Positions 42,509 through 53,300 of a stretch of DNA of 64,000 nucleotides are shown piece by piece. The DNA is from Sugiyamaella lignohabitans (Eukaryota > Ascomycota > Dipodascomycetes > Dipodascales > Trichomonascaceae), in assembly GCF_001640025.1 (NCBI RefSeq), contig NC_031674.1, positions 682,001 through 746,000 on the forward strand, written 5' to 3'. The notes beneath the pieces were generated by a model. The model was not told the origin of the DNA. It worked only from the letters and a program-made list of their open reading frames with translations, and did not search any database. The position numbers were made by a program, and so were the translations under genes. The first letter of the stretch is position 1, and each line of letters starts with the position of its first letter.

Positions 42509-43600
42509 CTAGGAAGCCAGGTGAACAGATGCTAAATCAGAGGCGAGGTTTAGCGATGCATTTTCGTTGAGTTCGTTGTCGAGTTCTCGTTCGTGATAAG
42601 TAGATTTCCAGGGGAATTCAACCCGCTCGCCAAAACCGGGTTCGCCTCTTCGTTTTAGATCGAAGCGTGCATCAAACCAGTCTAGGAGTTCGGGTAGGTT
42701 GTTGCTCTCGTTCAGGCTTCGTTTCTGCTTCCGAGTGAACTCGAGCTCAACCATTTCTGAGAAGTGATGCTGAGTAAGACGGAATGGCAGGCCATAACTG
42801 GTGACATAGTCCCAGAAAAGCTCGATGGCTCCCCATGGGGTCTTATTATAGCCACTGAATAGAGCAGGGTTGGCAAGAATACCTCTGGCAGACATTACAC
42901 CGTCCACACCCGTTAATTCGACAATCTTATTAACGTCGTCCATAGTAAATGCGTCACCATTTGCAACAACAGGACATTTTACAGATTCCTTGATCAGCTT
43001 TATAGCTTCCCAATTAGCTGGTTCACTCGACCGCTGAGTCTTGCGTCGTCCATGTACAGTAATATAATCAGCACCAGCATCTTCAACCAATCTCGCAAAT
43101 CGTACTGTCTCCTGAAGATCACTATGAATACGGATCTTGACTTCTACACAGAACTCAGGGCCACAGGTGGCCTTGACAGCTCGGACCATTGATGCTACTC
43201 TCTCAGGATCGGTCATTAAAGCTGCACCAATGCCTTCTCGTACTTGTTCTTTAATTGGACATCCACAGTTGAGACCAATACCGTCGGTATATGGCATAAT
43301 CATTTTAGCGGCCCGTGCTAGATCAACCTCATTATTGGCACCAAATTGCACTATGAGTGGAGTATCAGCTTCATTAGTTGAAAAATCCGTAATACGAGCA
43401 TTCTGGTTTCTCACAAACTCTCTTGCAAGCATCATCGGCGAATATACAATGTCAACATTATACTCCCTCACAAGAGCTCGGAAAGGCAATTTTGAATACC
43501 GTACCATAGGCCCACTAATATGGGCCACTCGCCCTTCTTTTTTACATCTTTCTATGACTCGAAGCGGATGGTTCTCCTTTTTTCGTTTTAAGGACTCCAT
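42509..43600 (-). CDS. DUS4: tRNA-dihydrouridine synthase Dus4
   Basis: FMN- and NADPH-dependent enzyme that reduces uridine in the D-loop of cytoplasmic tRNAs (Dus4 makes D20a and D20b). 363 aa, close to the yeast length. The TIM-barrel motifs are complete: ISGPMVRYSKLPFR, YSPMM, LIVQFGANN, GIGLNCGCP with catalytic Cys114, EVKIRIH, ADYITVHGR and VVANGDAFTMDDV, then GVMSARGILANPALF. The order and the MVRYSKLPFR start fit Dus4 rather than Dus1-3. The ATG at 43600 follows no in-frame upstream ATG and gives a family-like N-terminus. No intron. GC element E24 lies just beyond the stop. Confidence 0.94.
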   Translation of the reverse strand: MESLKRKKENHPLRVIERCKKEGRVAHISGPMVRYSKLPFRALVREYNVDIVYSPMMLAREFVRNQNARITDFSTNEADTPLIVQFGANNEVDLARAAKMIMPYTDGIGLNCGCPIKEQVREGIGAALMTDPERVASMVRAVKATCGPEFCVEVKIRIHSDLQETVRFARLVEDAGADYITVHGRRKTQRSSEPANWEAIKLIKESVKCPVVANGDAFTMDDVNKIVELTGVDGVMSARGILANPALFSGYNKTPWGAIELFWDYVTSYGLPFRLTQHHFSEMVELEFTRKQKRSLNESNNLPELLDWFDARFDLKRRGEPGFGERVEFPWKSTYHERELDNELNENASLNLASDLASVHLAS

Positions 43601-44284
43601 AACAACCGTATCTGGTGCAATATCGTTCTATTCTCCAGTTGCCTGCCGATGTTGACCACCCTTTGCAAAAATTTCATATCAAGCCAGTTGCGTCGATCTG
43701 CCAAAAGATTAGATAGTAATGGTCACGTGAATCCAAACCAGGCAGTCTCTTCTCAACCTATCTGAACATTATTATATTTTACATATATAATTATGACATT
43801 ATTGTTTCGGTTCGTTTGGAGTAGGACTGTAGTCTTAATTCTATACATAGACACATAGTGAGCTCATTTCCTATGAATTTCAACCTATCCCAGATCGTTG
43901 GGTAGTGGTAAAATTATATCACGAGCAATACACTCCTGACTCTTGCATCTTATATATCTGATATGTCTAAAAATATATAATTTCCGGATGGATTCCCTAT
44001 ATTGAACAAATCTTCGCAACTCGCCGAAAATATAACTAAGCTAAATTAACCCCATGGCCCGTAATGAAGCCAATCAGTCATCTGATACATGATGACATAG
44101 ATCACATGATTTCAGTCATCTCCAGTAGCAAGCGTTGACGCAAAACCCCTACAAGAGCTTATCGCACTACATAATCGCGGTACGATTTAATGATTGCCTT
44201 TATAAGCCTGCTTTTCTATTATATAATTTTGGCCACCATACATGAGAGGTTTTAGATCCAATCCCATATTCTGATAGATAAAAT
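43601..44284. other. divergent promoter between DUS4 and ATG9
   Basis: 684 bp, AT-rich, no ORF and no GC element. Nothing specific recognised. Confidence 0.5.
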
Positions 44285-47200
44285 ATGCCATCGTTAAACA
44301 ATGGCTCGATAATTGGAAGCATATTTGGAAAAGGTACTGTGTACGAAAGTCTAGATAACTCCGAAGACGACAACTTATACAATCTACAACTACATATTGA
44401 TGACAACCAGACGACAACGCCGCTGGGCGGTGGTGTTGGAATTGATCCCAGGGCGCAAGATCCAAGACATGACTCTGAATACAACACTTCTGGCAATGGT
44501 GGTTTAGCAATTGGATCTGTTACTGAAACAGGACGAAGTGGCAGACGCGATTCGGCGAGAAATCAACCACTCATGAACTCAGATGACAGTGACGAAAGTG
44601 ACGACGATGATGGTCCATCTGATGATATCCTAACTGAACGACGAAATATTTATGAATCGGCGATTTCTTCGCCACCCCATGTGAATCATGGTACAAGATT
44701 GCACCCGAACTATCACCACACAGATAATGTGTCAGATGAAGTTCAAGAAGATGGTGATAACGAGATTCCCCAGTCGCTCATGGTTGAACCGACTGCCAAG
44801 ACTACAGTTTCCTCAGGAGCTACTCTTGGAAGTACTGCTAACCATGGTACGGTAGTGAAAGGAGGACATGGTGGTAGCGACATCAGCGCCATAAACAGCA
44901 ACACCACTCTACATCAGATGTCATCACCAAAACAAGCACGTCGCATCTTCTCTGCCAATGATCTCGGGGACCAACCTTCCGCTCGATTTGGATCGCCAAA
45001 CCATACACACAGAAGGAGTCCACTTGCAATGGCTAGTGGTCACGGTCCTCCCAGTTCCGTGCTCCCGCTATACAAAACTGATCTAAAAGGCAATAACTTA
45101 TCGGCATCGAGCTGGTCCGCAGCAAAGTCCACACACAATCTCATGATAGATCCTAAAGAAAGGGCTAAATGGAAATGGGCCAACGTCGAAAATCTCGATA
45201 TATTCCTTCAAGAAGTAAGTACCGGATCGCCCTAACATTCGACTTGCGCGCAGCGAAAGGAGCAGCGGGGTCTGGAGCGGAGCCCCAGCCGCTGGAGGCA
45301 GAGTCTGTAACAGAACATACTAACTGTCAGGTCTATTCATATTTTCTTGGGAACGGTATCTACTGTATTCTGTTGACACGGTTCCTCAATATGGTCACGG
45401 TTATGTTCGTAGTAGGATTCGCGACATATCTTACATCGTGTATTGACTACTCTATTCTGGGAAGAAGCACGAAACTGAGCCAGATTCAGAAAGATAGGTG
45501 CATTGCAAACATGGGGTTTTTCCATAAGTTTTTGCTGTGGCTGTTTGTTCTCTTCTGGTTCATGAAGCTGTTTCAGTATGCCACTCAAGTGAGGCGATTG
45601 ATCGATCTTCGCGACTTTTATTTTTATATGCTGGGAATCTCAGACAGTGAGATGCAGACCATTTCGTGGAAAAAGGTTGTGGAGAAGATTGAGCTGTTGA
45701 AGAACCAAAATTTGGGGACTTCTGGTAAAGCTGCCACTAAAGGAAGCGCCATTAACTCGCGACAGAAGCTGGATAAACATTCAATTGCCAATCGAATCAT
45801 GCGCAAGGAGAACTACCTAGTTGCCATGATCAATAAAGACATACTTGACCTTCGTGTGCCACTACCATTTCTCCGCAAGAAGCAGTTTTTCACCAGGACT
45901 TTAGAATGGAACTTGAGTCTATGCATTATGGATTACGCATTCAACGAGCAGGGAGAGCTGAGACCGATTTTTCTTCGTGAGTCTCAGAGAAGGTTACTCT
46001 CTGATGGACTAAGAAGAAGGTTCTTGTTTGCGGGAATAATGAACATTTTATGTGCTCCTTTTATTATTGCATACCTTACACTGCTGTACTTTTTCCGATA
46101 CTTCAATGAGTACCATCGTGATCCCAGTGCTATTGGCACTAGGCAGTATACGCCGTTAGCAGAATGGAAAATGCGTGAGTTGAATGAACTGTCTCATTTG
46201 TTCCAGAATAGACTCAATATGAGTTATCCTGCCGCTTCGAGATATATCAACCAGTTTCCGAGAGAAAAAACGGTCTCTGTGCTGAGGTTTGTAGCGTTTG
46301 TATGTGGCTCTTTTGCTGCTGTCTTGGGTATAATCTCACTTGTCGACCCCGAATTGTTCTTAGGATTTGAGATAACCAAGGATCGCACAGTGCTCTTTTA
46401 CATTGGAATTTTTGGTAGTATTGTCGCTATTAGCCGGAGCATGATTCCTGACGAAACATTGGTGTTTGATCCTGTGACAAGCATGATGTACGTGGCTGAG
46501 TTCACTCATTACTTACCGAAAGAATGGGAGGGAAGGCTTCATTCCGATTCTGTCAAGGCCGAATTTGCAGCTATGTATGATTTGAAAATCATGATCATCT
46601 TGAACGAATTGGCTAGTGTCATCATTGCTCCATTCATTTTGTGGTTCTCGCTTCCCAATAGCTGTGATAGGATTATTGATTTTTTCCGTGAATTCTCAGT
46701 ACATGTCGATGGACTGGGTTATGTCTGTAGTTTTGCTATGTTCAATTTTGACAGGGTTCAGAAAAAAAATGGAGTAAGTATCGGGTATACCCATGGCGGT
46801 TTTTACCGGCTGAGACAAGGTGACTAACGGATTTGTAGACTTCATCATTGGACGCTTTGAGAAGCAATTATATGGATACAACAGATGGAAAGATGCTCAA
46901 GTCCTATTTAACATTTATGGATATGTATGGGGACGGCGAGCAAAACGCTTACCTGGCCCGACGTCATTATCAAAAACAACAGAGCCAAAGTCATCAACAC
47001 CCACCTCACCATCAGGCTCCACATCAACACCAATTTGGTAGTTTTTACCAACAAGGTAATTCGTTCAATGGCAAAAACAACAGGGATCATTTCCAGGATA
47101 TGGAGCAGAGTGTCATGGGCAAATTCAACCGTCTTCAAAATAGCATCTTGGGTCCCCGTGGTGGGCCCAATGGTGGTGTTAGTTTCAGAAACAATGCTGG

Positions 47201-47411
47201 TCTGGCATCAGGATTAGACGAGTCAATTGTTAGAACTACCGTAGCTACTAACGCAGCTCATAAACTGGATGAAGGCGATGAGTCATTTGAGTTGGCATTA
47301 GAGCCAACGGAAAGGACTGATGTTGAAGCTTCGGACTTAGGAGATGGCGGTGTCTTGGGATTACTTAATCAGTTCTATAAGCAAACAGAGACTGATACTC
47401 GTAGGATATGA
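44285..47411 (+). CDS. ATG9: Atg9, autophagy lipid scramblase
   Basis: Multi-spanning trimeric scramblase of Golgi-derived vesicles that seed the autophagosome. Three exons are inferred: 44285-45214, 45331-46773 and 46839-47411, joining to 981 aa. Donors are GAA|GTAAGT and GGA|GTAAGT. Acceptors are ACTAACTGTCAG|GTC and ACTAACGGATTTGTAG|ACT, both phase 0. The acidic, Ser-rich N-terminal tail runs to about residue 290, then WKWANVENLDIFLQE joins VYSYFLGNGIYCILLTRFL. The core includes LVAMINKDILDLRVPLP, the long FNEQGELRPIFL stretch and PLAEWKMRELNELSHLF, then the hairpin and C-terminal membrane segments. Exon 3 adds SYLTFMDMYGD and a His/Gln-rich tail. Reading through intron 1 instead adds a GC-element peptide with no family match. 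GC element E25 lies in intron 1. Confidence 0.95.
45240..45300 (-). repeat. GC element E25 (decayed A half) in ATG9 intron 1
   Basis: 61 bp, several substitutions (GACTTGCGCGCAGCGAAAGG, CTGGAGCGGAGCCCC, GCTGGAGGCA). It makes up more than half of the 116-nt intron; 55 nt would remain without it. Confidence 0.92.
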
Positions 47412-47548
47412 TAAGTGAGTGGTTAAGAAAATGCATACGATTTCATGTTTTTGTTTATTTCAAATTTCAATTAACATTAAATAATGATCATAATAATATA
47501 TAGATATATTTACATACAGATGCTAGGGGGAAGCAATTGAATGGGAAT

Positions 47549-50047
47549 CTAGTGTTTTCTCTTCCGAGCTTGCTTTTCCCGTTCGTATTTATTTTTTTCT
47601 GCGCCTTCTTCTGTTTGAATAGTTCTCTCCAAACGAGCCAACTTCTCATGATACTCTTTGTCAGTTTGTCTCTTGGTTTTGATCTTCTCTCTAGCGATAA
47701 AGGCATTGTCACGACGCAGATCTCTAAGAGCACCTTTCCTCTCCTTCTTAAGTTCGGCACGAAGCTTATTACCCTCGTTACGTTCTCTGTCAGGATCGTA
47801 CGACTTCTTGTCAACATTGTAGTTCTCTTCGAACTTGGGTGCAAATGTTTGAATAGGAAGGGGTCTGTGGCTTTGTAATGTCAATGGCACACGTTCTTTG
47901 GTTGAAATGGCTATTAGCTTTTCAAGCTTTGATCTTGTAGATGCCACCAAGGGGTGGATATCGCCGTGAACTTCAAGAAGTTTCGTAATAGGGCCAAAAA
48001 TTTCAATGTATGCTAGCTTGTCCCTCCACAGGTTGCTGGCAGTAGAGATAGTGTCCAAAGAATGCAGGAATATTCTTTCAAGAAGATTATCACGGGGTTC
48101 AACAAAGTCGAGTAATTTTAGGGTACCATCAAGACCTTTCAATGCTTTGATATCAAGGTCAAAGTGAAAATCAGAATCCTCAACAAATATGTCTAATGTC
48201 TCTGCCACGTCTTTGGCACCTTCACTACTAGTAGACAGAGTCAGTAAACGCTGCAAGAATAATGGAATTTCTGGAATGTAACGTTGAGAGATTCTCTGAT
48301 ATGCTAAAAGAGTGTCACAGATAAAGATATTGGTTAATAAATCCTTAGCAGAGCGAAGTGGACTCTGTGATAGATGTTGGGCTAAAACAAGTGTAGCAGA
48401 TGTAACCACAAGGTGGAAATGGTCTGAGGTGGAGAATACTAGACCAATCAGAGTGAACAGTAGAACATCGGCTGGAGCAACAGTTGAATCCCCTAATCGA
48501 GTAGCAGTGAGCTTCTCATTTACCTGTAAGATCTGTTCACGGCAGAAATCAGTCAGCACCTCTACATGGCTAGTGGTCAACGTTTTGAGCTGTTCCACCA
48601 TTTTAGTGAAAACTTGAGGATAATTACTTGTGTAATTAGGCTTTTGTAGAAATTCAAACAGAACAGTTGTAAAAACGCCGAGTTTCTGTTTGTTTCCAAC
48701 CGCTTTACTTGGATGGTATAGATCGAGAATTCGTTCTATAACTTTAGGATATTCACTGGAAGAAGTTTGCTGATTCAAAATTGATTCCAAATCATCAATG
48801 GTCTCTGGGCATGTATATTGTGGTTTGGATTCTGATACTTTGCGCCTTTTGCTAGGTTGCGAAAGTTCAGACTCGGCCTCTTCGTCGTCTTCGTCGAGGA
48901 ACTCGCCCTCGTCACTACCATCGATATTATCTCCATCGGAAACATAATCATCACTGAAATTTCTAACATCAAGGCCAAACTCAGCAGCATCATTGACATC
49001 TTCATCACCTTCGCCTTCATCCTCCTCTCCACTACCTGAGTCACTAGTATGGCCAATATCATCATCATCGTCATTATAAATTTCACCATCCATTCTAGCC
49101 AAACGGTCCTGTTCCAGTTTGCGAGTTTTCTCGGCTTTTTCCTTAGCCAACTCCTCTTCAGTTTTGGTTCTATCAGTAGGCTGGGCTCTTCTATCAAAAG
49201 CCATTTCCCTAACTCTCTGTTCATACTCTTCATCTCTTTCTGCAGATTCAGCTTTTGGCACAGTGTGCTTACGATCATATGCATTAAGGTCCTCAAGAAG
49301 TTCGTCTAGGTTCTCCTGTGCATCGAGCTCATCGATAATATGCAAATCCTCTTCTTTGGCTTGTTGACGTTCATATTTGTACATCTTGGACTTGGCGATA
49401 ATCTCTTGCATAACCTCCTTCTTCGATTTCGGAGCTGAGCTTTCTCCTTCCTCTTCTTCATTGCCATTAACCATCATCATTCTTCGTTTTCTAATAATTT
49501 CTTTAGTCTCTTCATCGTCCTCATCCACTCCTAAGTCGTCCTGCTCAAAATCATCTGTCAAAGAGAGTGACTGGCCGTAATGTGTCAGAGTATCGTCTTC
49601 ACCATCATCATCTTCCAAGTTGAAGAGTGATTCCTTTCTTGAAGCCAGTCCAGTCAACTTTTCACGAGTAAATCTCGCCAACATTTTCTCTTCAGGAGTC
49701 ATATTCGCATCATTTTCACCAAATCTTCGGTCGATAATACCACCGGCCTTGTTTTTCTTGGCCATAACTTCATAAGCACGACGTCTGTTTTCTTCGCCAA
49801 CTTGTTTGCTAATACCAGGCTTTCCTTGAGCTCCTTGTATAGTTCGTCCAATTACATCCACCTTTTGTTTTGTGACTTTAACATCAAACGGATTGAAGGC
49901 TTCTCGAATACTTTGAATAGCCTTGTCTCTATCTTTTCGGTCATGGCTTGAATTGGGTCTCTTTCCCTTTTTACCGGTATTTGTTTGACCTAATAGACCA
50001 TTAGCTTTTAAGCTAGCCTTGAGCTGCTTAAGCTGTGATCCTGCCAT
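47549..50047 (-). CDS. NOP14: Nop14, small-subunit processome component
   Basis: Nucleolar protein needed for 18S rRNA maturation and 40S assembly; partners include Emg1 and Noc4. The start is the ATG at 50047 (MAGSQLKQLKASLKANGL), matching the family start, and gives 832 aa. Family blocks include NPFDVKVTKQK, GKPGISKQVGEENRR and MTPEEKMLARFTREK. A long acidic stretch in the middle (EEDEGEGDEDVND and neighbours) leads to the helical C-terminal Nop14 domain, with a basic tail (EREKQARKRKH). No intron. It ends 137 bp from the ATG9 stop in convergent arrangement. Together with UTP10 this is the second t-UTP/SSU-processome gene in the window. Confidence 0.95.
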   Translation of the reverse strand: MAGSQLKQLKASLKANGLLGQTNTGKKGKRPNSSHDRKDRDKAIQSIREAFNPFDVKVTKQKVDVIGRTIQGAQGKPGISKQVGEENRRRAYEVMAKKNKAGGIIDRRFGENDANMTPEEKMLARFTREKLTGLASRKESLFNLEDDDGEDDTLTHYGQSLSLTDDFEQDDLGVDEDDEETKEIIRKRRMMMVNGNEEEEGESSAPKSKKEVMQEIIAKSKMYKYERQQAKEEDLHIIDELDAQENLDELLEDLNAYDRKHTVPKAESAERDEEYEQRVREMAFDRRAQPTDRTKTEEELAKEKAEKTRKLEQDRLARMDGEIYNDDDDDIGHTSDSGSGEEDEGEGDEDVNDAAEFGLDVRNFSDDYVSDGDNIDGSDEGEFLDEDDEEAESELSQPSKRRKVSESKPQYTCPETIDDLESILNQQTSSSEYPKVIERILDLYHPSKAVGNKQKLGVFTTVLFEFLQKPNYTSNYPQVFTKMVEQLKTLTTSHVEVLTDFCREQILQVNEKLTATRLGDSTVAPADVLLFTLIGLVFSTSDHFHLVVTSATLVLAQHLSQSPLRSAKDLLTNIFICDTLLAYQRISQRYIPEIPLFLQRLLTLSTSSEGAKDVAETLDIFVEDSDFHFDLDIKALKGLDGTLKLLDFVEPRDNLLERIFLHSLDTISTASNLWRDKLAYIEIFGPITKLLEVHGDIHPLVASTRSKLEKLIAISTKERVPLTLQSHRPLPIQTFAPKFEENYNVDKKSYDPDRERNEGNKLRAELKKERKGALRDLRRDNAFIAREKIKTKRQTDKEYHEKLARLERTIQTEEGAEKNKYEREKQARKRKH

Positions 50048-50325
50048 TTTTGCCTTGTAAATTTGGGCTTTCAAAAAGGTCGGACAGCTGTTACAGAATA
50101 AAAGATGAAAATTTCAAGTATCGCTCTGAGCTGCATATGGTGAAGCTGATCTTAAAAAATTTGGTCGATCCTTCCTTAACCAGAAGGAAATATCCTAACC
50201 TCTGTTATGGTCACGTGCAGCAGGGTTCAATCTTATATTTCGGGTTCCTGTTAACTATTTATCTGAAAATTGAGAAATAAAAGCCTCATGAATCAATAAA
50301 TTAAAATGCTATTATTATGCTGTAA

Positions 50326-53300
50326 TTATATAAATAAGTTGTCGATACATGTCGACATTTGGAAACATTCTGCTTCCGTAGCCTGGCTGAACCAAGATAA
50401 AATGCGGATTTCATCTGGACTGTCCCGAATAATTTCCATAAATAATTCTCGATCAGAGTCCGACTTGTATGCTTGAAAGTATAATTGGCAAAATGTGAGA
50501 ATTGCCATTTTTGCTGACGTTTTATGCTAAAATTATGTTAGATTTAATGCCTTACTGGGGAGAGACCGTCAAAAAAACTTACCGAATAATCCTTAAACGT
50601 CAATGTTGCAGTTCGAGTGCCTTGCTTGAACGTTATAATAGGAATATCTCCCTGCCAGCTGAAACTTGTCAAGAATACTCGTAATCTGGTCATAAAGTTC
50701 CGAGTCGTTGTCGATGAAATTTCGGTTGGCTTTTCAAAAGTTGGTCCTACTGAAATTTTAGAAGGATTGTATATTTGAACTAGGAGCCAAAATGCAAATG
50801 CAAGATTTTGAGTAATAATAGTCGGTGCTGGAAAAGTGCTGGGTCCATTTTTAATGGAGGACTTTGCTTCAAACATTACGTTCAAAGAGTCGAAAAGATT
50901 CTGGATAATCCGCCAAAAATTGTAAGACTCAACGTTGTAGCCTACTATATCTGCTAATCTCATGCCCTGGGCAAATAATATTTCGTATCTGTCTAGCTGT
51001 AGCTCGTCTGGTGGAACCATATCTACCTCCTTCGTAAGTACCTTGTGTATCGTCTGTAAAATGATAGGGAGGAAAAATATGGCCACAGGAGATGAATCAA
51101 CGAGTGAAAAGAACGAGCTAGCAAACTGACTAGTAACAAATTTCCAGGTATGTATATTGCCGGAGTTCACTTCCTCACTTGCTACTCGGCTGATCACTTC
51201 TTCGAATTTGGTTCCTTCATCGTTTAACAGCGATGACTCAAAGAAGTTAACAAGATAAACCCCCAGTTCATCCGGACTGGATCTAAACCAAGTCTTAGAA
51301 CTAGCGATTTCCATGGCCAAAGGATCAGCAAGTTCAAAATTCGACAAGTCTCTGAACCACGATAGTGACTCTGTTTTGAAGCTAGGGAAATAATCCGAGA
51401 CATAGCGAAGGACCTTGGTCATGAATGCGGCGTATGGTCCTTCTAACTCCTTTCCTTTCACCAGCTAAAGTTTATCGTTAGACTACCATTGCAAAATAGC
51501 TAAGGTTCTTGATTTGAATGATTACCTACCTCATATTGCTGCTTCCCTGATTCCAATAAGACAGTTAAATATCTGTTGGCCTCGTTTCTATCGATAAGTG
51601 ACAGCTGGGAAATTATATCTAAAGAGTTAGAATGGCATTTTCATCAGTACAATTGCAGATCTGAAACTTACGCTTAATTAATTCTGCTCTGTAGAATTTC
51701 AATGTTGATTGATCGAAACTGGCCACTTTATCAAACCCAGATAACCAAACTACCTCCGGCGCTAGACGTCGAATAATGTTGAGATACATAAACTCATAGA
51801 CAATGTCGGCAACAGTGAGATACACGAAAAGACGTTCCAAGAACTTTCCTCTGTACTGTCCAAATACTGAAGAGCGTGCCAGAATATGAGATAACAAGAC
51901 AGGCTCAAATCTTTCCTTTTTAGACGATTGAGCAAACCCATCCCATGAGTATATAGTGAACAAGAACCATTCCCACCGCTATATATTTGTTAGTGACATC
52001 AATTAATTCCCGGAAGTATGGAGAATACTTACAATAGCTCGAGTTTTACTGACTACAAATGCAGCTATTGAAACCCAGGTTTCAACACACTCTAAGATTA
52101 GCGAATTGTCATAGGTGGATCCCGGTTCAAAACACTTGCCAAGAAATTTGAAGAAGCTGACTAGTAATGAGCTTCGAAATGGGTGAACCTGGCATTCGTT
52201 GATCCTCGTAATATCCATGGCACTGTCTTCATCGGTATCCATTGAGTCCAGCTCAAGCAAATTCAGTATACAATATTCACTTGAATGCATATAGTGCTTA
52301 ATCAGGATGAGAACCTTGGATACTACATGGGCTGGGATGCCATCGAGCAATAAAATTGTTCCACATGCTAATATTGTTAGTTCTATAAATTGAAGACCCT
52401 TTCAAGGAATTTGTCTATACTTACAAGGAGTTAGAAGATTCATCCACTGACGGGATTTCGAAATCACCGCTTGGTTGGAAACCAGTTTGTCTATGGAAAC
52501 TACCGCTTTCTCAAAGAACTTTTGATAAGTTACTACGTTCTGGTAATCAAGTTCTCGTTCGAGGTTTGAGGTGTATCTTCCCGTTTTTCGTGTATCTTTC
52601 AGGGCACTGTCCACAATCTCTGCGAACCATTTCATAGTGTCATCGAGGTCCATATCTTGCTCAAGCAGGAGTTTCGTCACCACAAACCATGCCTCTAAAC
52701 TTAGATTTCTCGCTAATATGTGCGATTGTTCTAGCACTATGAATGATCTGAAATGATCAATGGTGGGACGAGTGCTAGGACGACCATATTTGAATTGGAC
52801 CAACAAGAGTGAATACTGGTTACCCAGTGCGTCTAAATCTGTAACCTTTAGTCCTGATGACATAGGGTACAAGCGACCATTGAGAGGAGTGAGGATACCA
52901 ATGAATTTTCTGAGCCTATTATCGTCACCCTGGAAAAAGCATATTGTCCAAGCTACAAGCTTTAAGAAGATATTATATGCAGAGTCGGTGGTCACGACTT
53001 CAGTGAAATTTCCATTCGACAAAAACGGCGATAATCCAGAGGGAACGGAGGGTTCAATGTTTGAAAATCTTCGGCCAGCAAAAAATTTGTAAATAGAAAT
53101 GCACAATGCAGGATTGTTTTCCCATTTCCAATCTGTTGCCAATTTCAAGCACCGAACTAAAAATACTCGCTGGTAGGGAATGGCCAACGTTTGCTGCCCA
53201 GGGCTATCGAAAGTTGTCAATGTCAGACCTTGCAATATGTTTACTAACTTCCAGTTTGATTGCAGTGTTAACTTTGGAAGCTTATATACTGCCGAAAATA

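Noticed and set aside
45169..46827. 552-codon frame starting in ATG9 exon 1 in a shifted frame and running through intron 1
   Set aside because: The shifted start and the element-derived stretch do not match Atg9. Splicing at 45214/45331 restores the family sequence.
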